Source: Lotus japonicus
Taxonomy: Eukaryota; Streptophyta; Magnoliopsida; Fabales; Fabaceae
Assembly: GCF_012489685.1 (NCBI RefSeq)
Contig: NC_080041.1
Span: 23,065,802-23,129,801 of the forward strand
DNA length: 64,000 nt
Direction: 5' to 3'
Shown here: in pieces, positions 35,274-45,606 of the stretch
Position numbering within the stretch: position 1 is the first letter of the stretch
Layout: every line of letters begins with the position of its first letter
Made by a program: the position numbers and the translations under genes
The notes under the pieces: model-generated
Database searches by the model: none
What the model was told of the DNA's origin: nothing
The model's input: the letters and a program-made list of their open reading frames with translations, nothing else

Positions 35274-35303
35274 CCCGTGCAATGCATGGGTAAAAAGTAC
35301 TAG
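35274..35303 (+). other. H3 Helitron 3' terminus (hairpin plus CTAG)
   Basis: Stem-loop CCCGTGC-AAT-GCATGGG (one G-T pair) followed by TAAAAAGTACTAG. Helitron termination signal; next base is T, as expected. Confidence 0.88.
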
Positions 35304-35565
35304 TTCAGTTATAAATGGAGAGTAGAAATTTATGCACCTAAAATTTATTACCAAAACAAATCTATGTTGGCTAATTTGAAATCTAAGAAAAATTATTTTT
35401 GTCGATTTAAGGTTCGTAAATTTTTTACAAAGTCTGATATATTTCATAAATTTTGTAGGTACCCTGCAATATCGTCTCAAACTTGGATGACTTCAAATAA
35501 ACAAAATGATGTCATATTTTATGATTTATCTTTCACAAGCCTAATTTGTGCTACTATCACATTCT

Positions 35566-35815
35566 TTTTTTTTCCATGATTAATACGTGTTTATCATCTG
35601 CTTTATTATAATTGTTCTTACATTCTTAGTATGTTAAATTTTTTATAATTTAAAATATTGATCGTTGTATCAAATACAATAGACACATTCTTTTTTTTTC
35701 CGTGATTAATATGTGTTTATGATCTGTTTCATTATGATTGTTCTTACATTCTTAGTATCTTAAATTATTTTATAATTTATAATATGATCGATGTATCAAA
35801 TACAATAGACATATT
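35566..35815 (+). repeat. Two tandem copies of a ~125-bp unit before the H1 3' end
   Basis: ACATTCTTTTTTTTTCC(A/G)TGATTAAT, ATTGTTCTTACATTCTTAGTAT and CAAATACAATAGACA recur in both units. A single related copy precedes the H2 terminus at about 58040-58130. Confidence 0.8.
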
Positions 35816-35816
35816 C

Positions 35817-35848
35817 CCCGTGCAACGCACGGGTAAAAAAAACACTAG
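35817..35848 (+). other. H1 Helitron 3' terminus (hairpin plus CTAG)
   Basis: Perfect 7-bp stem CCCGTGC / GCACGGG with AAC loop, then TAAAAAAAACACTAG. H2 begins at the very next base. Confidence 0.9.
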
Positions 35849-35999
35849 TATATTAGAAAAGAAGAACTTCTATCAGACTGATTTAATGACGTGTCATTCT
35901 CATGTTAATTCTTAGTGACATGTTATTCTCAGGTTAATTCTCATAAAAATAATTCCACGTGTCATTCTCAGGTTAATTCTCATAAAAAATATATTTTTA

Positions 36000-36640
36000 A
36001 ATTTTAGATTTGATTAGGATTTTGGTTGTTTATTTCTTGATTTTATCTTAATTTATTTTTAGATTATTAATTAATTTTTATTGGTATTTTTATTGAATTT
36101 TCGGATTTTTAATTAATTCAGGATTTTATGATTTTTTATAGTGATTTTCTAGATTTTGATAGTTTTTATCTATATTTATTTAGTACATTTTTAAATTTCA
36201 GTTTTGATTAGGATTTATGTTGTTTATTTCATGATTTTATCTTAATTTATCTTATTATTTATTTTTAGAGTATTAATTAATTTTTATGGTATTTTTGTTG
36301 AATTTTCGGATTTTTAATTAATTCAGGATTTTATGAGTTTTTATTGTGATTTGCTAGATTTTTGTAGTTTTTATCTATATATATTTATTATCTTTTTAAA
36401 TTTTAGATTTGATTAGGATTTAGGTTGTTTATTTCTTGATTTTATCTTAATTTATCTTAAAATCCTTAATTAAATAAAAATCTGAAAATTCAATAAAAAT
36501 AACATAAAAAATTTAATTAATACTCTAAAAATAAATTTTTTCTTCACCTAAAATTTATTTACATAACAAATCTTGAAACCGATTTTTTATAGGTAATTTT
36601 AAATCTGATAAAACTTTTAATAAAATTTTAAAATTTTAAA
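36000..36640. repeat. AT-rich inverted repeat of H2
   Basis: Counterpart of the inverted repeat at 13600-14200 in H1, with GATTTGATTAGGATTT arms repeated on the left and TTAATTAATACTCTAAAAAT-type inverse arms on the right. Confidence 0.55.
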
Positions 36641-38023
36641 AGATTTGCCTTAATTATTTAAGATTTACCCAGATTACTCATTACTAATACTACATCAGTC
36701 ATCTCCTCCCCTATATGCCTCTACTGTGAACCGGTTGGCATGGAGGAAAAATTAGGAAGATCACTCGAGTATGCAACTTGCTTCATGTGGTGCTGATAAT
36801 TGTGTAAGTGTTTGACATAAATGTTGTTGAGTAATTAGATTATTTTCCTCATCCTCTTTTGATAAATGGAAACAATATAGAAAGCAAAAAGTTTCTCATT
36901 AGCTGCGGACTGCGGTTGTTTCTATATTGTTTTCATTTATCACAACATTTATTGATTTTTTTTCGAAAAGAAGGAGTCTGCGGTGTCTTCCTGTATGAGT
37001 CAAATCCCCATCTTGCGATTCAAGGTATTCAATTCTCTACTCTTTATCTTCTTGCTTTGGATTATCAATATTTATTTGGGTTCTTATTTTCTGTTTTCAT
37101 TTTATTTCTTTGTTCTTTTCTGAGTAGGAGGAAGAGAATCCTAACGAGAAGAAACTATAAGAACCCAATAATTGACAAGAGAAGAAAGAAGAATCTAAGT
37201 TCGTGTGAGTGGTGAGTTTCTGATTCAGGTTCGAAGTGAGAATTTTTTATAAGCTTTTCTCCCCAAGTTACAGGTGCTCGGAGGTGCTTGCTGATTTTCC
37301 TTATGGCTTCAACTCAGATATTTGGTATCAAAGATCTCTTTTATGTTTAATCATTCATTATATTTCTTTTCAAGTTGGTTATGATGCATGAAGGCTAATT
37401 AATTGATGTTCCTTCTCTTTTGAGTTAATTTGCTAGCCGAGATAAGATGAGAACGCTTGAATGATGAAATTTAAATTATTTCTTCACTAGATTTCAGTTT
37501 CATTGACAGGGTTTATGCTAATTTTCTTATAAGTTTTTCTTTTCATTTGTGTATCAGGATTTTCTTCATTGTTATGAGATAATTATGCTTCATTCTATGA
37601 GTCTGTCTCCTCAATTGCGGTTGCTTTGTATTAAGGAAGTTGAGTATTGTCAAGTATTGTGATAATTTTTAAATGCGATCATCATCATTGTTCTTGGGTT
37701 GGATCTTTGGTCTGCAAACTTTATTTTTCTGGTGAAAGAAAGTTTTGGGAGAATGGGGGATTGATCCCATCTCAAAGTCCAAAGAAAAGTTGTTATGATA
37801 TTTGTAGTGAGTAGTTTCTTTTAGTTGTAGAATATAGAAGGTTTTGTATCATAATTTATATTTAATCCAAACTTTTTGATTAAAAAACAAATTTTCATTC
37901 AACTGTGTTTTTGTGTCAGAATAACTTTGCTATTTTCTTCCAAGTTTATTAGTCGGTGATTCATCATAATATTAGGACAATCTAACTATTAAATAATAGC
38001 TTAATGGTGTATATTTTATTTGA
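36640..38023. other. H2 interior left of hAT2, no gene recognised
   Basis: Up to about 36826 it matches H1 14240-14400 (ACTCGAGTATGCAACTTGCTT and GTGCTGATAATTGTGTAAGT). Beyond that it diverges. A 118-codon frame at 36859-37215 has no recognisable domain. Possible captured gene fragment around 36840-37330. Confidence 0.45.
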
Positions 38024-38124
38024 CTTGAAAGCAGGGACGGATGCATGAATTTCAGAAATGGGGGACTAAGATATAAATGAACATAATTTGTAAGAAAATT
38101 TTAATTTTTATCATCTAAAGAATT

Positions 38125-39334
38125 TGAAGGTATGAAAAACGGTAGAAAGGAGGGGTTTGAATAACGTTTTCAAGATAAAACTTTTGCCTTAAGATTTTAA
38201 CAAATCTTTTCGAGACACAAGGGTGATTAAGATAAGAGATAGAAAAGCACATAAGGATTTTATCCTGGTTCACTTGATAAATCACTCAAGCTAATCCAGT
38301 CCACCCGTTAAGGTGATTTCTTCCTTCTTAGAATGACGGCAATCCACTAATCAGGTATGTGTTACAACTGCTCTTGAAACCTACAAGTGACTAACAATAC
38401 ACTGACTTAGCTCACACTAAGATTCACTCTCTTAGTCTACTTTAGGATCCGATCAACCTTGATCTCCTAAAGGCAAATTATACAACTGTATATGAAGTTC
38501 TTGTTTACACAGAAAATGCTTCTTTAAAGCTTATAGTAAACACAATGAAATTCAAGATGAAAGAAAGCTTAGAAGGTTTGAATATTGCTTGCGCGTGTGT
38601 AAGTTCTTCTAACCGCTTCTTTCAGTCTTCAGCCTCTATTTATACTCCAAGGATTAGGGTTTGAACGTTGCATGGAAATGCTACCGTTGGAGGGCAGTTC
38701 TGGAAATTCCAGCTTCTACTGTGGCTGAGAATGTAGGTTAGGTCGTCAGGATAGTACACTTTGCTTTTGTACTTTGGATAGTGACTTGACCTTTAACCTC
38801 GTAGACTTCTAATCAGAGGAGCGCTTCGTGTTGGAACTTGTGAAGCTGGTTGATCAGAGTCAGAAGGAAGCTTGGATCCTCTGACCGTTGTACCTTCTGA
38901 TCTTCACTTCAGAGGATCAGTACATGGTCTTCAAAGCCAGTTGCTTCTGGACTTCAGAGTCTTCACTCTTCAGAGTCTAGATCTTCAGAGTCTTCTACAC
39001 CATCAGAGCTTCTGAGCCTTCAGAGTATCTGGGTTGTCAGAACGTCTGGATCATCAGAGCTTCAAGTGAGCTGAGTCCTTATCAGAGCTTTAATTACTTC
39101 AGATCTTCTGAAGCTTTTCTACTGTTCAGACTGAACATTGAGATTGCGAAAGCGTTGCTAGGATCACTCTTTAAGCACAGTGCATCTGATTTGTGTGAAT
39201 TTGTGACAAGGTCAGAACCTGTTAAGAGCACACTTAGAAAACACGTTAGAGTACCATAATTGTTCATATCAAAAGGTTAACTTGTAATTATCAAAACATA
39301 GAGTTGTACTACTAGGTCAAAACTTGATCTTACA
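38125..39334 (-). repeat. SIRE A 3' LTR
   Basis: 1210 bp, beginning (minus strand) TGTAAGATCAAG and ending CATACCTTCA. Contains clustered CTTCAGAGTCTTC-type short repeats near 38940-39060. Confidence 0.92.
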
Positions 39335-40064
39335 ATCTCCCCCTTTTTGATGATGACAAAACTAAGATTTTTGATGAACAATTCTTAAACAATAAACTGA
39401 ATTCACTCAGAGTTTAGGGAAAAAGAATAAGACTTATCCTGATGTGAATAGTTTATTTTGCTCATTCTGAATTCAAGTCACTGCTTGATTCTGAGCTTAG
39501 CTCCCCCTGAATCTAATACTTAATGAAAACATTAGTAGAGTCTAGATTCTGAGCTAAATAATATAAGAGTTTAGAGTGAAAAACTTATGACATAGATGAA
39601 TGGGAATAATCAGAGCGCATAAGTATTCAGAGTCAACAGACTTAGGTATCAGAGTCTCGGGTATCAGAGTCAAACTAATATCACTTTAGAAGAAGTGAAA
39701 TGTATTCCTTGTATTTGCCCAGTGACACATCTACGGTCATAAAGGTGGAACTCTTAAATTCTCCAAAATAAAAATAAGTCACACTAACACAGCTTACACA
39801 TCAAAAATTGGGTTGTACTCCCCCTTTTTGTCATAAGCAAAAAGCCTGGGGTGTGAAAAACTTAGCTTGAAGTACAAGGTACTCCCCCTTAGAGAAGGTC
39901 TAAGTTTAAAAGAAAATAAAAGATTCCATGAAGGAGAAATTGGGGAATTAATGCGAAAGAAGAACGTTTACCACCGGCCATGGAAGTAAAGAGAATCTTC
40001 AGTTACCTAGGACTTAACCTCGGGAAACTGTAGGAGCATTAACTTTCAGAGAGAAAATGAAGCT

Positions 40065-40072
40065 TATATAAG
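40065..40072 (+). promoter_or_regulatory. Candidate TATA box for the small antisense ORF in SIRE A
   Basis: TATATAAG within GCTTATATAAGGCGG, 56-63 bp upstream of the ATG at 40128 and on the strand opposite to the retrotransposon. Confidence 0.5.
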
Positions 40073-40127
40073 GCGGTTAGAAACAAGGGAAGCTTCACAA
40101 CTCGAGTAATTCCAAGTATAAGAAAAA

Positions 40128-40520
40128 ATGGCATCATACATGGTTGCATTAGAAGAGCTTAGAAGGAAAGCTTCCGAGGAAGATATGTTCCTCAATATTA
40201 GGCATCCTGATGGTACAAAGACCATACAAGAGCTGATAAAGACACTGCTGAAAGAAGATCTTGGTCCAGAGTTGGAGAAAGATCTGAAGGAGTTCCTCAG
40301 CTTCGTGGAGGAAATTCAAGAGCTGTGCCAGCTGGAGCTAAATCTGCTGGAAGAGAAGGAAACTGTGGAAAAGAGACTCAAGACGACAGAAGAGAGTCGA
40401 GAGAGAGATGAACTGAGCATCAAACTCGGCAACATAGAGTATTCATTGGATTGTCTGGAGAAGGAGAGAGTGGAGCAGCGCCAGGAATGCAGAAGAATGA
40501 GGAAGGATCCTCCATTCTAG
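40128..40520 (+). CDS. Small coiled-coil ORF antisense to SIRE A
   Basis: A 130-residue frame starting in a good plant context (AAAAAATGGC). It encodes an acidic, charged, mostly helical protein: LEELRRKASEEDMF, then long Leu/Glu/Lys heptad-like stretches and a basic end RRMRKDPPF. It shows no known enzyme domain. It lies between the env-like ORF and the 3' LTR on the opposite strand, with a TATA box about 60 bp upstream, so it could be transcribed independently. It could encode a nucleic-acid-binding or assembly factor, or it may be a captured host gene fragment; neither is proven. Confidence 0.6.
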   Translation: MASYMVALEELRRKASEEDMFLNIRHPDGTKTIQELIKTLLKEDLGPELEKDLKEFLSFVEEIQELCQLELNLLEEKETVEKRLKTTEESRERDELSIKLGNIEYSLDCLEKERVEQRQECRRMRKDPPF

Positions 40521-40682
40521 ATAGGGAAAATGTATGATGTAATGATTTATATATGAATAAAGAAAAGTTTTGCAAACATATGGCATAAATGATGCAATAA
40601 GAAATAATAAACAGGTATAACACATAATTCAAATATATTAAAGAATATAAAAATAGAAGAAAAACGAAAGAAATCCTAAGAA

Positions 40683-43523
40683 CTAGGGCTTGGCAGTGCG
40701 ACGCAGAAGTTCTTTAAGTGCAAGATTCATGTCAAACAGGATAGCCTCATGAGAGTTGAGACGTTGTTCTAAAATGTCAAGTCTGGAAGAGCTTGGCTGT
40801 GCAGAAGCAGAGGGAACATCCTGAGCAGAGTGAGGAGTTTGAGCATCAGCATGTGCAAAAGGCACTGGAGTAAGTGCTTGACATTTGAGGGCTTCAGCTT
40901 CAGCTTCAAGCCTTTCAGCTTCTAACTTGGCATTTGCAAACCTTTCAGCTTCTTGACGAGCAGCTTCTTCTGCCTGTTCTTTCTTTTTCTTTGCTTCCTC
41001 AACAGCTTCAAGTAGCTTACTTCTCAGCCGTTGTTCATGCAGAATCACCCTTCTATTGAAACGCTGTCTTGCAGCCTCAATCCTCTGATCCCTTGCCGTA
41101 GTGAGAAGACTCATCATAGAGGGAACTTGAGCAATTAACCAATCACTCAGACGATTCCATTCATCAGCAACAGAGTCATGATTCTCACTCAGGTCAGTGT
41201 GACCTTCGACATTGCGAATCATCAGTGAAGCTTCATGACTAAATACACTGATGCACTCAAGGAGGGTGTTTGGCTTGAGGTAGGTGAAGGGAACGATGGA
41301 AATATTGGGTTCAGGAGAGGTTGGATGATTGCTTCTATTTGCCTCAGAGGCACCTTGAGGAGAACCAACATCAAAGGTTTGTTCATTGGAAATGTGAGTC
41401 TCAAGGTTTGGTTCAGAGGTTTCAACCTGAGGGTGTGGTGATCTAACCGAAGAGTGGTTAGATTCTGAGTTCTCTGGTTCTGGTTGGACAGGTTGATGTT
41501 GAGCGGGTTGAGATGAAGGGTCAGCTTCATTCAGAGGTCTAACTAGTATAGGATTGTCTGGGTCAACTAGACGTTTTGGTCTAGGTCCAGGGTATCTCCT
41601 AGGACTAGGCACAGTAAAGTAGTACTCAGGAATGGCAGATTCCTTTTCTTTCCTTACTTGGTCAAATTTTCTGAGGGATTCGGAGTTGTTTGAAGGTGAG
41701 GAATCAGCAACATTGGTAGCAAAAGATACAGAGGGACAGGGTGTTGTGGAGTCTGTATTAGTGGTTCTACGAACAGGACGTTCTGATGCTCTGGGGACAG
41801 AGTGATCAGAAGTTCTGGGTTCAGGTTCAGACTGTTCGAGAATTATGGGTTCAGATGTTTGTGGGTTGTATTGGATGGTAATGGGTGATGTAGGTTCAGA
41901 AGGTCTGGAAGTCTGAAGCATGTTCCAAAGAGGTGCTTCGTGTGGGGAAGGTTGGAAGAATGAAGATCTTGGTGAAGTGGGTGGAGAAGAGGTTTGTGCA
42001 GCTGGTTGGGACTCAGGGATAGGAGTGAGTGGGTTGGAAGGTCGTTTGAGCATTGTAGAGATTAGGAGTGCATCAAATGAACTTAAATCATCATCAACAA
42101 CAGCAGACTTACTTGATGATCGCACTGAAGACCGAGTCACTCTGGCAAGAGTTTCAATCCGTATGATTACTTGAGCAGCTGGTTCTACACGGGTAGGCTT
42201 CTCCATGATTCTGACTTGCTTCTTCTTCTTTGGAGGAGGAGGACCATCATCATCACCATCAGATGGAGCATCCGGCTTGGAGGGCTCCTCATGCTTTCTC
42301 TTAGTCCTGTCAGCCTTCTTCTTCTTCTGAGCCACATCATCAGACTCTTCAGAAGATTCCTCCAAAAGCATTTTCCTTGTCTTCTTCTTCTTCTTGGGAG
42401 GAGAGTCAAACTCTGGAGCTGGTGGCAGGTTTCTGAAAAACTCGTCCACATCTATCTCAAAACCTTGTTGCCTCAGATCATCAATGTAGCACAAGATTGC
42501 TTCTCGATTATCTGCTTGAGACCACAGAGGATAATCAACCAGAGGGGTTCTTCTTCTTCTGACTTCATCAGAAGTATCTTCATGTGCAGGAGCAATCTTT
42601 GTCTGAATCAGCCCCATCTTCTTCAAGGAGTTGGAAGTGAAGACATCACTAACAACCGTGGTCAGATCCTCTGTACAGCCAGCCTTCGTCAGATCTTCTA
42701 CAAGCTTACTCTCAATGAAGAGATCTGAGAGCAGTCTTCCAAAGGGAATGTACTTGATGGCAGACTTCTTAGACGCTGTTGTTCTTGATTTCCTGATACA
42801 CTCCTTGAGGTAGGAGAACAGGAAGAAAGGAAGACAGATCTTCTGATGATCTTGGATGAAGAAGAGCATTGCTTTCTGGCAGAAATTGATGTAGTCAGGA
42901 GAGCTGCCCTTAGGCCTTTGATTTATGCAGTGAAGTAGAATCTTGTGCCAGATTCTAAGCTTTGGATGAAGATCCACTACCTTGTAGTCACTCTTGCCTG
43001 GTTTATAAGTGGTGTAAAGAGCTTTGTTGGTCTCTTCTTTTGTCCTGGGTTTCACCTTGGATTCCGTCAGTTGGAATCTATAACCTCTGCTAGTGTGCTC
43101 ACCCAGAAGATCAACAATCGACTTTTCAGTGATGATGATCCTTCTGCCAACAATATATGAAACCACCTGAGTATCATCACACTCAGTGTGTTTCCAGAAT
43201 TCCTTGACCAATTTGTCATACATCGGTCCGCGAAGCCTGTTGAAGTAATTTTCCCAGCCTTGAACACAGACCTCGGGACGAAGATCATACCCATTAGCAA
43301 CGATGTTGTCTAGGTCGAATCTCCACTCAGCAAGAACCAGTAATTCTTCAGGAGCATAAACGCAGTGAACGACACAACCCCGTTCAGCAATAGGGATCAT
43401 CTTCCCTTGAGCCGGAGCTTGAGTTCTCTGAACTTCAAGACCTGCCTGTCCTGTAGCTTTGCCAACTACCATCATTGGAAACTGAGTACCTTCGGTTGCT
43501 TCACCTCTATTTACTCTCACCAT
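40683..43523 (-). CDS. Sirevirus extra ORF (env-like position), 946 residues
   Basis: An uninterrupted frame downstream of RNase H in the place where SIRE1-type elements carry an env-like ORF. The N-terminal third (RFDLDNIVANGYDLRPEV ... LVKEFWKHTECDDTQVVSYI) resembles the putative plant transposon protein domain seen in many plant retroelement extra ORFs. The middle is rich in Pro, Ser, Lys and acidic residues with basic KKKKKTRK-type clusters. The C-terminal 150 residues form a coiled coil rich in Glu/Ala/Lys. No signal peptide or clear membrane segment is visible, so envelope function is not supported by this copy. Role unknown. Confidence 0.8.
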   Translation of the reverse strand: MVRVNRGEATEGTQFPMMVVGKATGQAGLEVQRTQAPAQGKMIPIAERGCVVHCVYAPEELLVLAEWRFDLDNIVANGYDLRPEVCVQGWENYFNRLRGPMYDKLVKEFWKHTECDDTQVVSYIVGRRIIITEKSIVDLLGEHTSRGYRFQLTESKVKPRTKEETNKALYTTYKPGKSDYKVVDLHPKLRIWHKILLHCINQRPKGSSPDYINFCQKAMLFFIQDHQKICLPFFLFSYLKECIRKSRTTASKKSAIKYIPFGRLLSDLFIESKLVEDLTKAGCTEDLTTVVSDVFTSNSLKKMGLIQTKIAPAHEDTSDEVRRRRTPLVDYPLWSQADNREAILCYIDDLRQQGFEIDVDEFFRNLPPAPEFDSPPKKKKKTRKMLLEESSEESDDVAQKKKKADRTKRKHEEPSKPDAPSDGDDDGPPPPKKKKQVRIMEKPTRVEPAAQVIIRIETLARVTRSSVRSSSKSAVVDDDLSSFDALLISTMLKRPSNPLTPIPESQPAAQTSSPPTSPRSSFFQPSPHEAPLWNMLQTSRPSEPTSPITIQYNPQTSEPIILEQSEPEPRTSDHSVPRASERPVRRTTNTDSTTPCPSVSFATNVADSSPSNNSESLRKFDQVRKEKESAIPEYYFTVPSPRRYPGPRPKRLVDPDNPILVRPLNEADPSSQPAQHQPVQPEPENSESNHSSVRSPHPQVETSEPNLETHISNEQTFDVGSPQGASEANRSNHPTSPEPNISIVPFTYLKPNTLLECISVFSHEASLMIRNVEGHTDLSENHDSVADEWNRLSDWLIAQVPSMMSLLTTARDQRIEAARQRFNRRVILHEQRLRSKLLEAVEEAKKKKEQAEEAARQEAERFANAKLEAERLEAEAEALKCQALTPVPFAHADAQTPHSAQDVPSASAQPSSSRLDILEQRLNSHEAILFDMNLALKELLRRTAKP

Positions 43524-43565
43524 TTTTGAGCGGTTGGAGGTTTTGGGTAGAAAGGAAGAGGATGA

Positions 43566-43568
<3 letters not shown>

Positions 43569-43604
<36 letters not shown>
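43569..43604. repeat. (GA)n microsatellite
   Basis: About 36 bases of GA repeat just upstream (minus strand) of the env-like ORF start, in what would be its leader; possibly a GAGA-type promoter feature. Confidence 0.85.
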
Positions 43605-43606
<2 letters not shown>

Positions 43607-43977
43607 GTGGGGATAAGGGTTTAGAAAATGAAGAGAGAGAGTGTAAAACCGGAAGTGATGGAGAACGTGTGTGTATAGTGGGTTTTTGAAAATAACCGTT
43701 GTTGATTTAAAGGAAAAAGTAAAATCAACGGTTGAAAATTAAAGACATCATATCAGCAGTTAATACACCAATCACACACAGGAGAGAAGCACATCAACAC
43801 TCATTACAACAGACTGTCACACGGGCACAAGGAACTATGCATCAGGGTTACTGACACACGTTTACTGTCTCCGCTTCAGAGTGAGCACTAGTGAGTACTT
43901 ATACTCTGATGGAGTTACCTTCTGGACTAGACATCTTCTGATAAAGAAGTATCATAGTCAGAGGTTCTGATCCTTCT

Positions 43978-45606
43978 TCATGTTGGACAAAAGTCCATAT
44001 TCAGATTTTTCAGAATAAAATTAAATCTATCCTCTGCTAAGGGCTTTGTAAAGGTATCTGCCCATTGATGGTCAGTATCAACAAACTTCAGAAGAAGTAC
44101 GCCCTTTTGAACATAATCTCTAATAAAATGATACTTTACCTCAATATGCTTTGCCCTTGAATGTAAGATTGGATTCTTACTCAATGAGATTGCAGCAGTG
44201 TTATCACAATAGATTGGGATATTGCTCTCAAGGATCTGATAATCCTCCAGCTGATGTTTCATCCAGAGCATCTGAGTGCTGCAAATTGCTGCTGAGATGT
44301 ATTCTGCCTTTGCAGTGGATAGTGCAATGGTTGATTGCCTCTTGCTTGCCCATGAGACTAAGTTGCTTCCCAGAAATTGACAATTTCCAGAAGTACTTTT
44401 TCTCTCTGTTCTATCTCCAGCATAATCAGCATCACAATAACCTGAAAGCTTATACTCTGATGTTTTCTTATACATCAAGCCAAGGTTAGTGGTGCCTTTC
44501 AAATACCTTAGGATCCTCTTAACAGCAGTTAAGTGGGTTTCCCTTGGATCTGATTGGAAACGAGCACATAAATGAACACTAAACAGAATATCTGACCTAG
44601 ATGCAGTTAAGTATAGAAGTGATCCTATCATACCACGATAGAGCTTCTGACAAACTTTACCACTTGCATCTTCCTTTTCCATAATGCATGTAGGATGCAT
44701 TGGAGTCTTGGCAATTGTTGATTCTGTCATATTGAACTTCTTCAGAAGTTCTTTAGTGTACTTGCTCTGATGGATATATGTTCCTTCTGGTGTTTGATCT
44801 ACTTGTATACCCAGAAAGTATTTGAGTTCTCCCATCATACTCATTTCAAATTCAGCCTGCATCATCTTAGAGAATTCTTTGCATAGAGATTGATTAGCAG
44901 AACCAAATATGATATCATCAACATGTATTTGCACAATTAAAATATCATCTTTGTAAGTTTTGCAAAAGAGAGTTGTATCTACTTTACCCCTTACAAACTC
45001 GTTCTCCAGAAGGAATGAGCTGAGTCTCTCATACCATGCTTTGGGAGCTTGCTTCAGACCATAGAGGGATTTCTTCAGTTTGAACACATGGTCTGGGTTC
45101 TTCTCATCTTCAAAACCTGGGGGTTGATGAACGTAGACTTCCTCTGATATATAACCATTTAGGAAGGCACTCTTCACATCCATCTGATGAAGGACTATGT
45201 TGTGATTCACTAAGAAAGAGATCAGCAGTCTGATTGCTTCTAGTCTAGCTACTGGAGCAAATGTTTCAGTGTAGTCAATTCCTTCCTGCTGACTGTAGCC
45301 TTGAGCAACTAGCCTTGCCTTGTTTCTCACTACATCTCCTTTCTCATTCAGCTTGTTTCTGAAAACCCATTTGGTTCCAATCACATGGACGCTTTGAGGT
45401 TTCTTCACTAAGCTCCAAACATCATTCTTGGAAAATTGATTCAGTTCTTCTTCCATAGCCAGAATCCAGTCCTTGTCCTGAAGAGCTTCATCTATGGACT
45501 TGGGTTCAATTAATGACACCAATCCTTTCAGACTGAGCAAGGTCTCTTTAGAGGGTCTGAAAGCTGATCTGGTTCTGACTGGTTCATCTTTGTCGCCCAG
45601 AATCAA
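43978..45606 (-). CDS. SIRE A reverse transcriptase and RNase H
   Basis: The frame opens near GDKDEPVRTRSAFRP. It contains the copia RT core (WVFRNKLNEKGDVVRNKARL, QMDVKSAFLNGYISEEVY, LKKSLYGLKQAPKAWY, HVDDIIFGS as the catalytic box) and a C-terminal RNase H (GYCDADYAGDR, STAKAEYISAA, YCDNTAAISLSKNP), ending at the usual FTKPLAEDRF. It copies element RNA into DNA. It is separated from the upstream integrase frame by a shift near 45,640-45,700, although in copia elements the two belong to one polyprotein. All RT and RNase H motifs are present. Confidence 0.93.
   Translation of the reverse strand: MILGDKDEPVRTRSAFRPSKETLLSLKGLVSLIEPKSIDEALQDKDWILAMEEELNQFSKNDVWSLVKKPQSVHVIGTKWVFRNKLNEKGDVVRNKARLVAQGYSQQEGIDYTETFAPVARLEAIRLLISFLVNHNIVLHQMDVKSAFLNGYISEEVYVHQPPGFEDEKNPDHVFKLKKSLYGLKQAPKAWYERLSSFLLENEFVRGKVDTTLFCKTYKDDILIVQIHVDDIIFGSANQSLCKEFSKMMQAEFEMSMMGELKYFLGIQVDQTPEGTYIHQSKYTKELLKKFNMTESTIAKTPMHPTCIMEKEDASGKVCQKLYRGMIGSLLYLTASRSDILFSVHLCARFQSDPRETHLTAVKRILRYLKGTTNLGLMYKKTSEYKLSGYCDADYAGDRTERKSTSGNCQFLGSNLVSWASKRQSTIALSTAKAEYISAAICSTQMLWMKHQLEDYQILESNIPIYCDNTAAISLSKNPILHSRAKHIEVKYHFIRDYVQKGVLLLKFVDTDHQWADTFTKPLAEDRFNFILKNLNMDFCPT

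Larger units (their letters stand above)
16815..35303 (+). mobile_element. Helitron H3, with RPA and truncated helicase genes
   Basis: The 5' end is TCTATCTATGATCTATA at 16815. The 3' end is a hairpin CCCGTGC-AAT-GCATGGG (35274-35290) plus TACTAG ending at 35303. It sits exactly between A (16814) and T (35304), as Helitrons require, with no target duplication. The uninterrupted site is preserved in the neighbouring tandem copy (A16533/T16534). Net length is about 7.9 kb after removing the Tat retrotransposon. It carries an RPA70-like gene and the C-terminal half of a PIF1-type helicase. No Rep (HUH endonuclease) domain or helicase Walker A region is present, so it is a deletion derivative that would need help in trans. 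Confidence 0.87.
13450..35848 (+). mobile_element. Helitron H1 (outer, interrupted by H3)
   Basis: The 3' end is diagnostic: a 7-bp stem hairpin CCCGTGC-AAC-GCACGGG (35817-35833) followed by a short A-rich spacer and CTAG (35845-35848). The first kilobase or so (about 13459-14400) matches the start of H2 (35849 to about 36826), which supports a shared family 5' end. The exact 5' TC terminus is blurred by AT-rich repeats at 13420-13460. Without H3 the element is about 3.9 kb. It contains no Rep or helicase coding sequence of its own, so it is non-autonomous. Confidence 0.72.

Noticed and set aside
36859..37215. 118-codon frame in Helitron H2
   Set aside because: Tyr/Phe/Leu-rich translation of AT-rich DNA with no recognisable family; at most a captured fragment.
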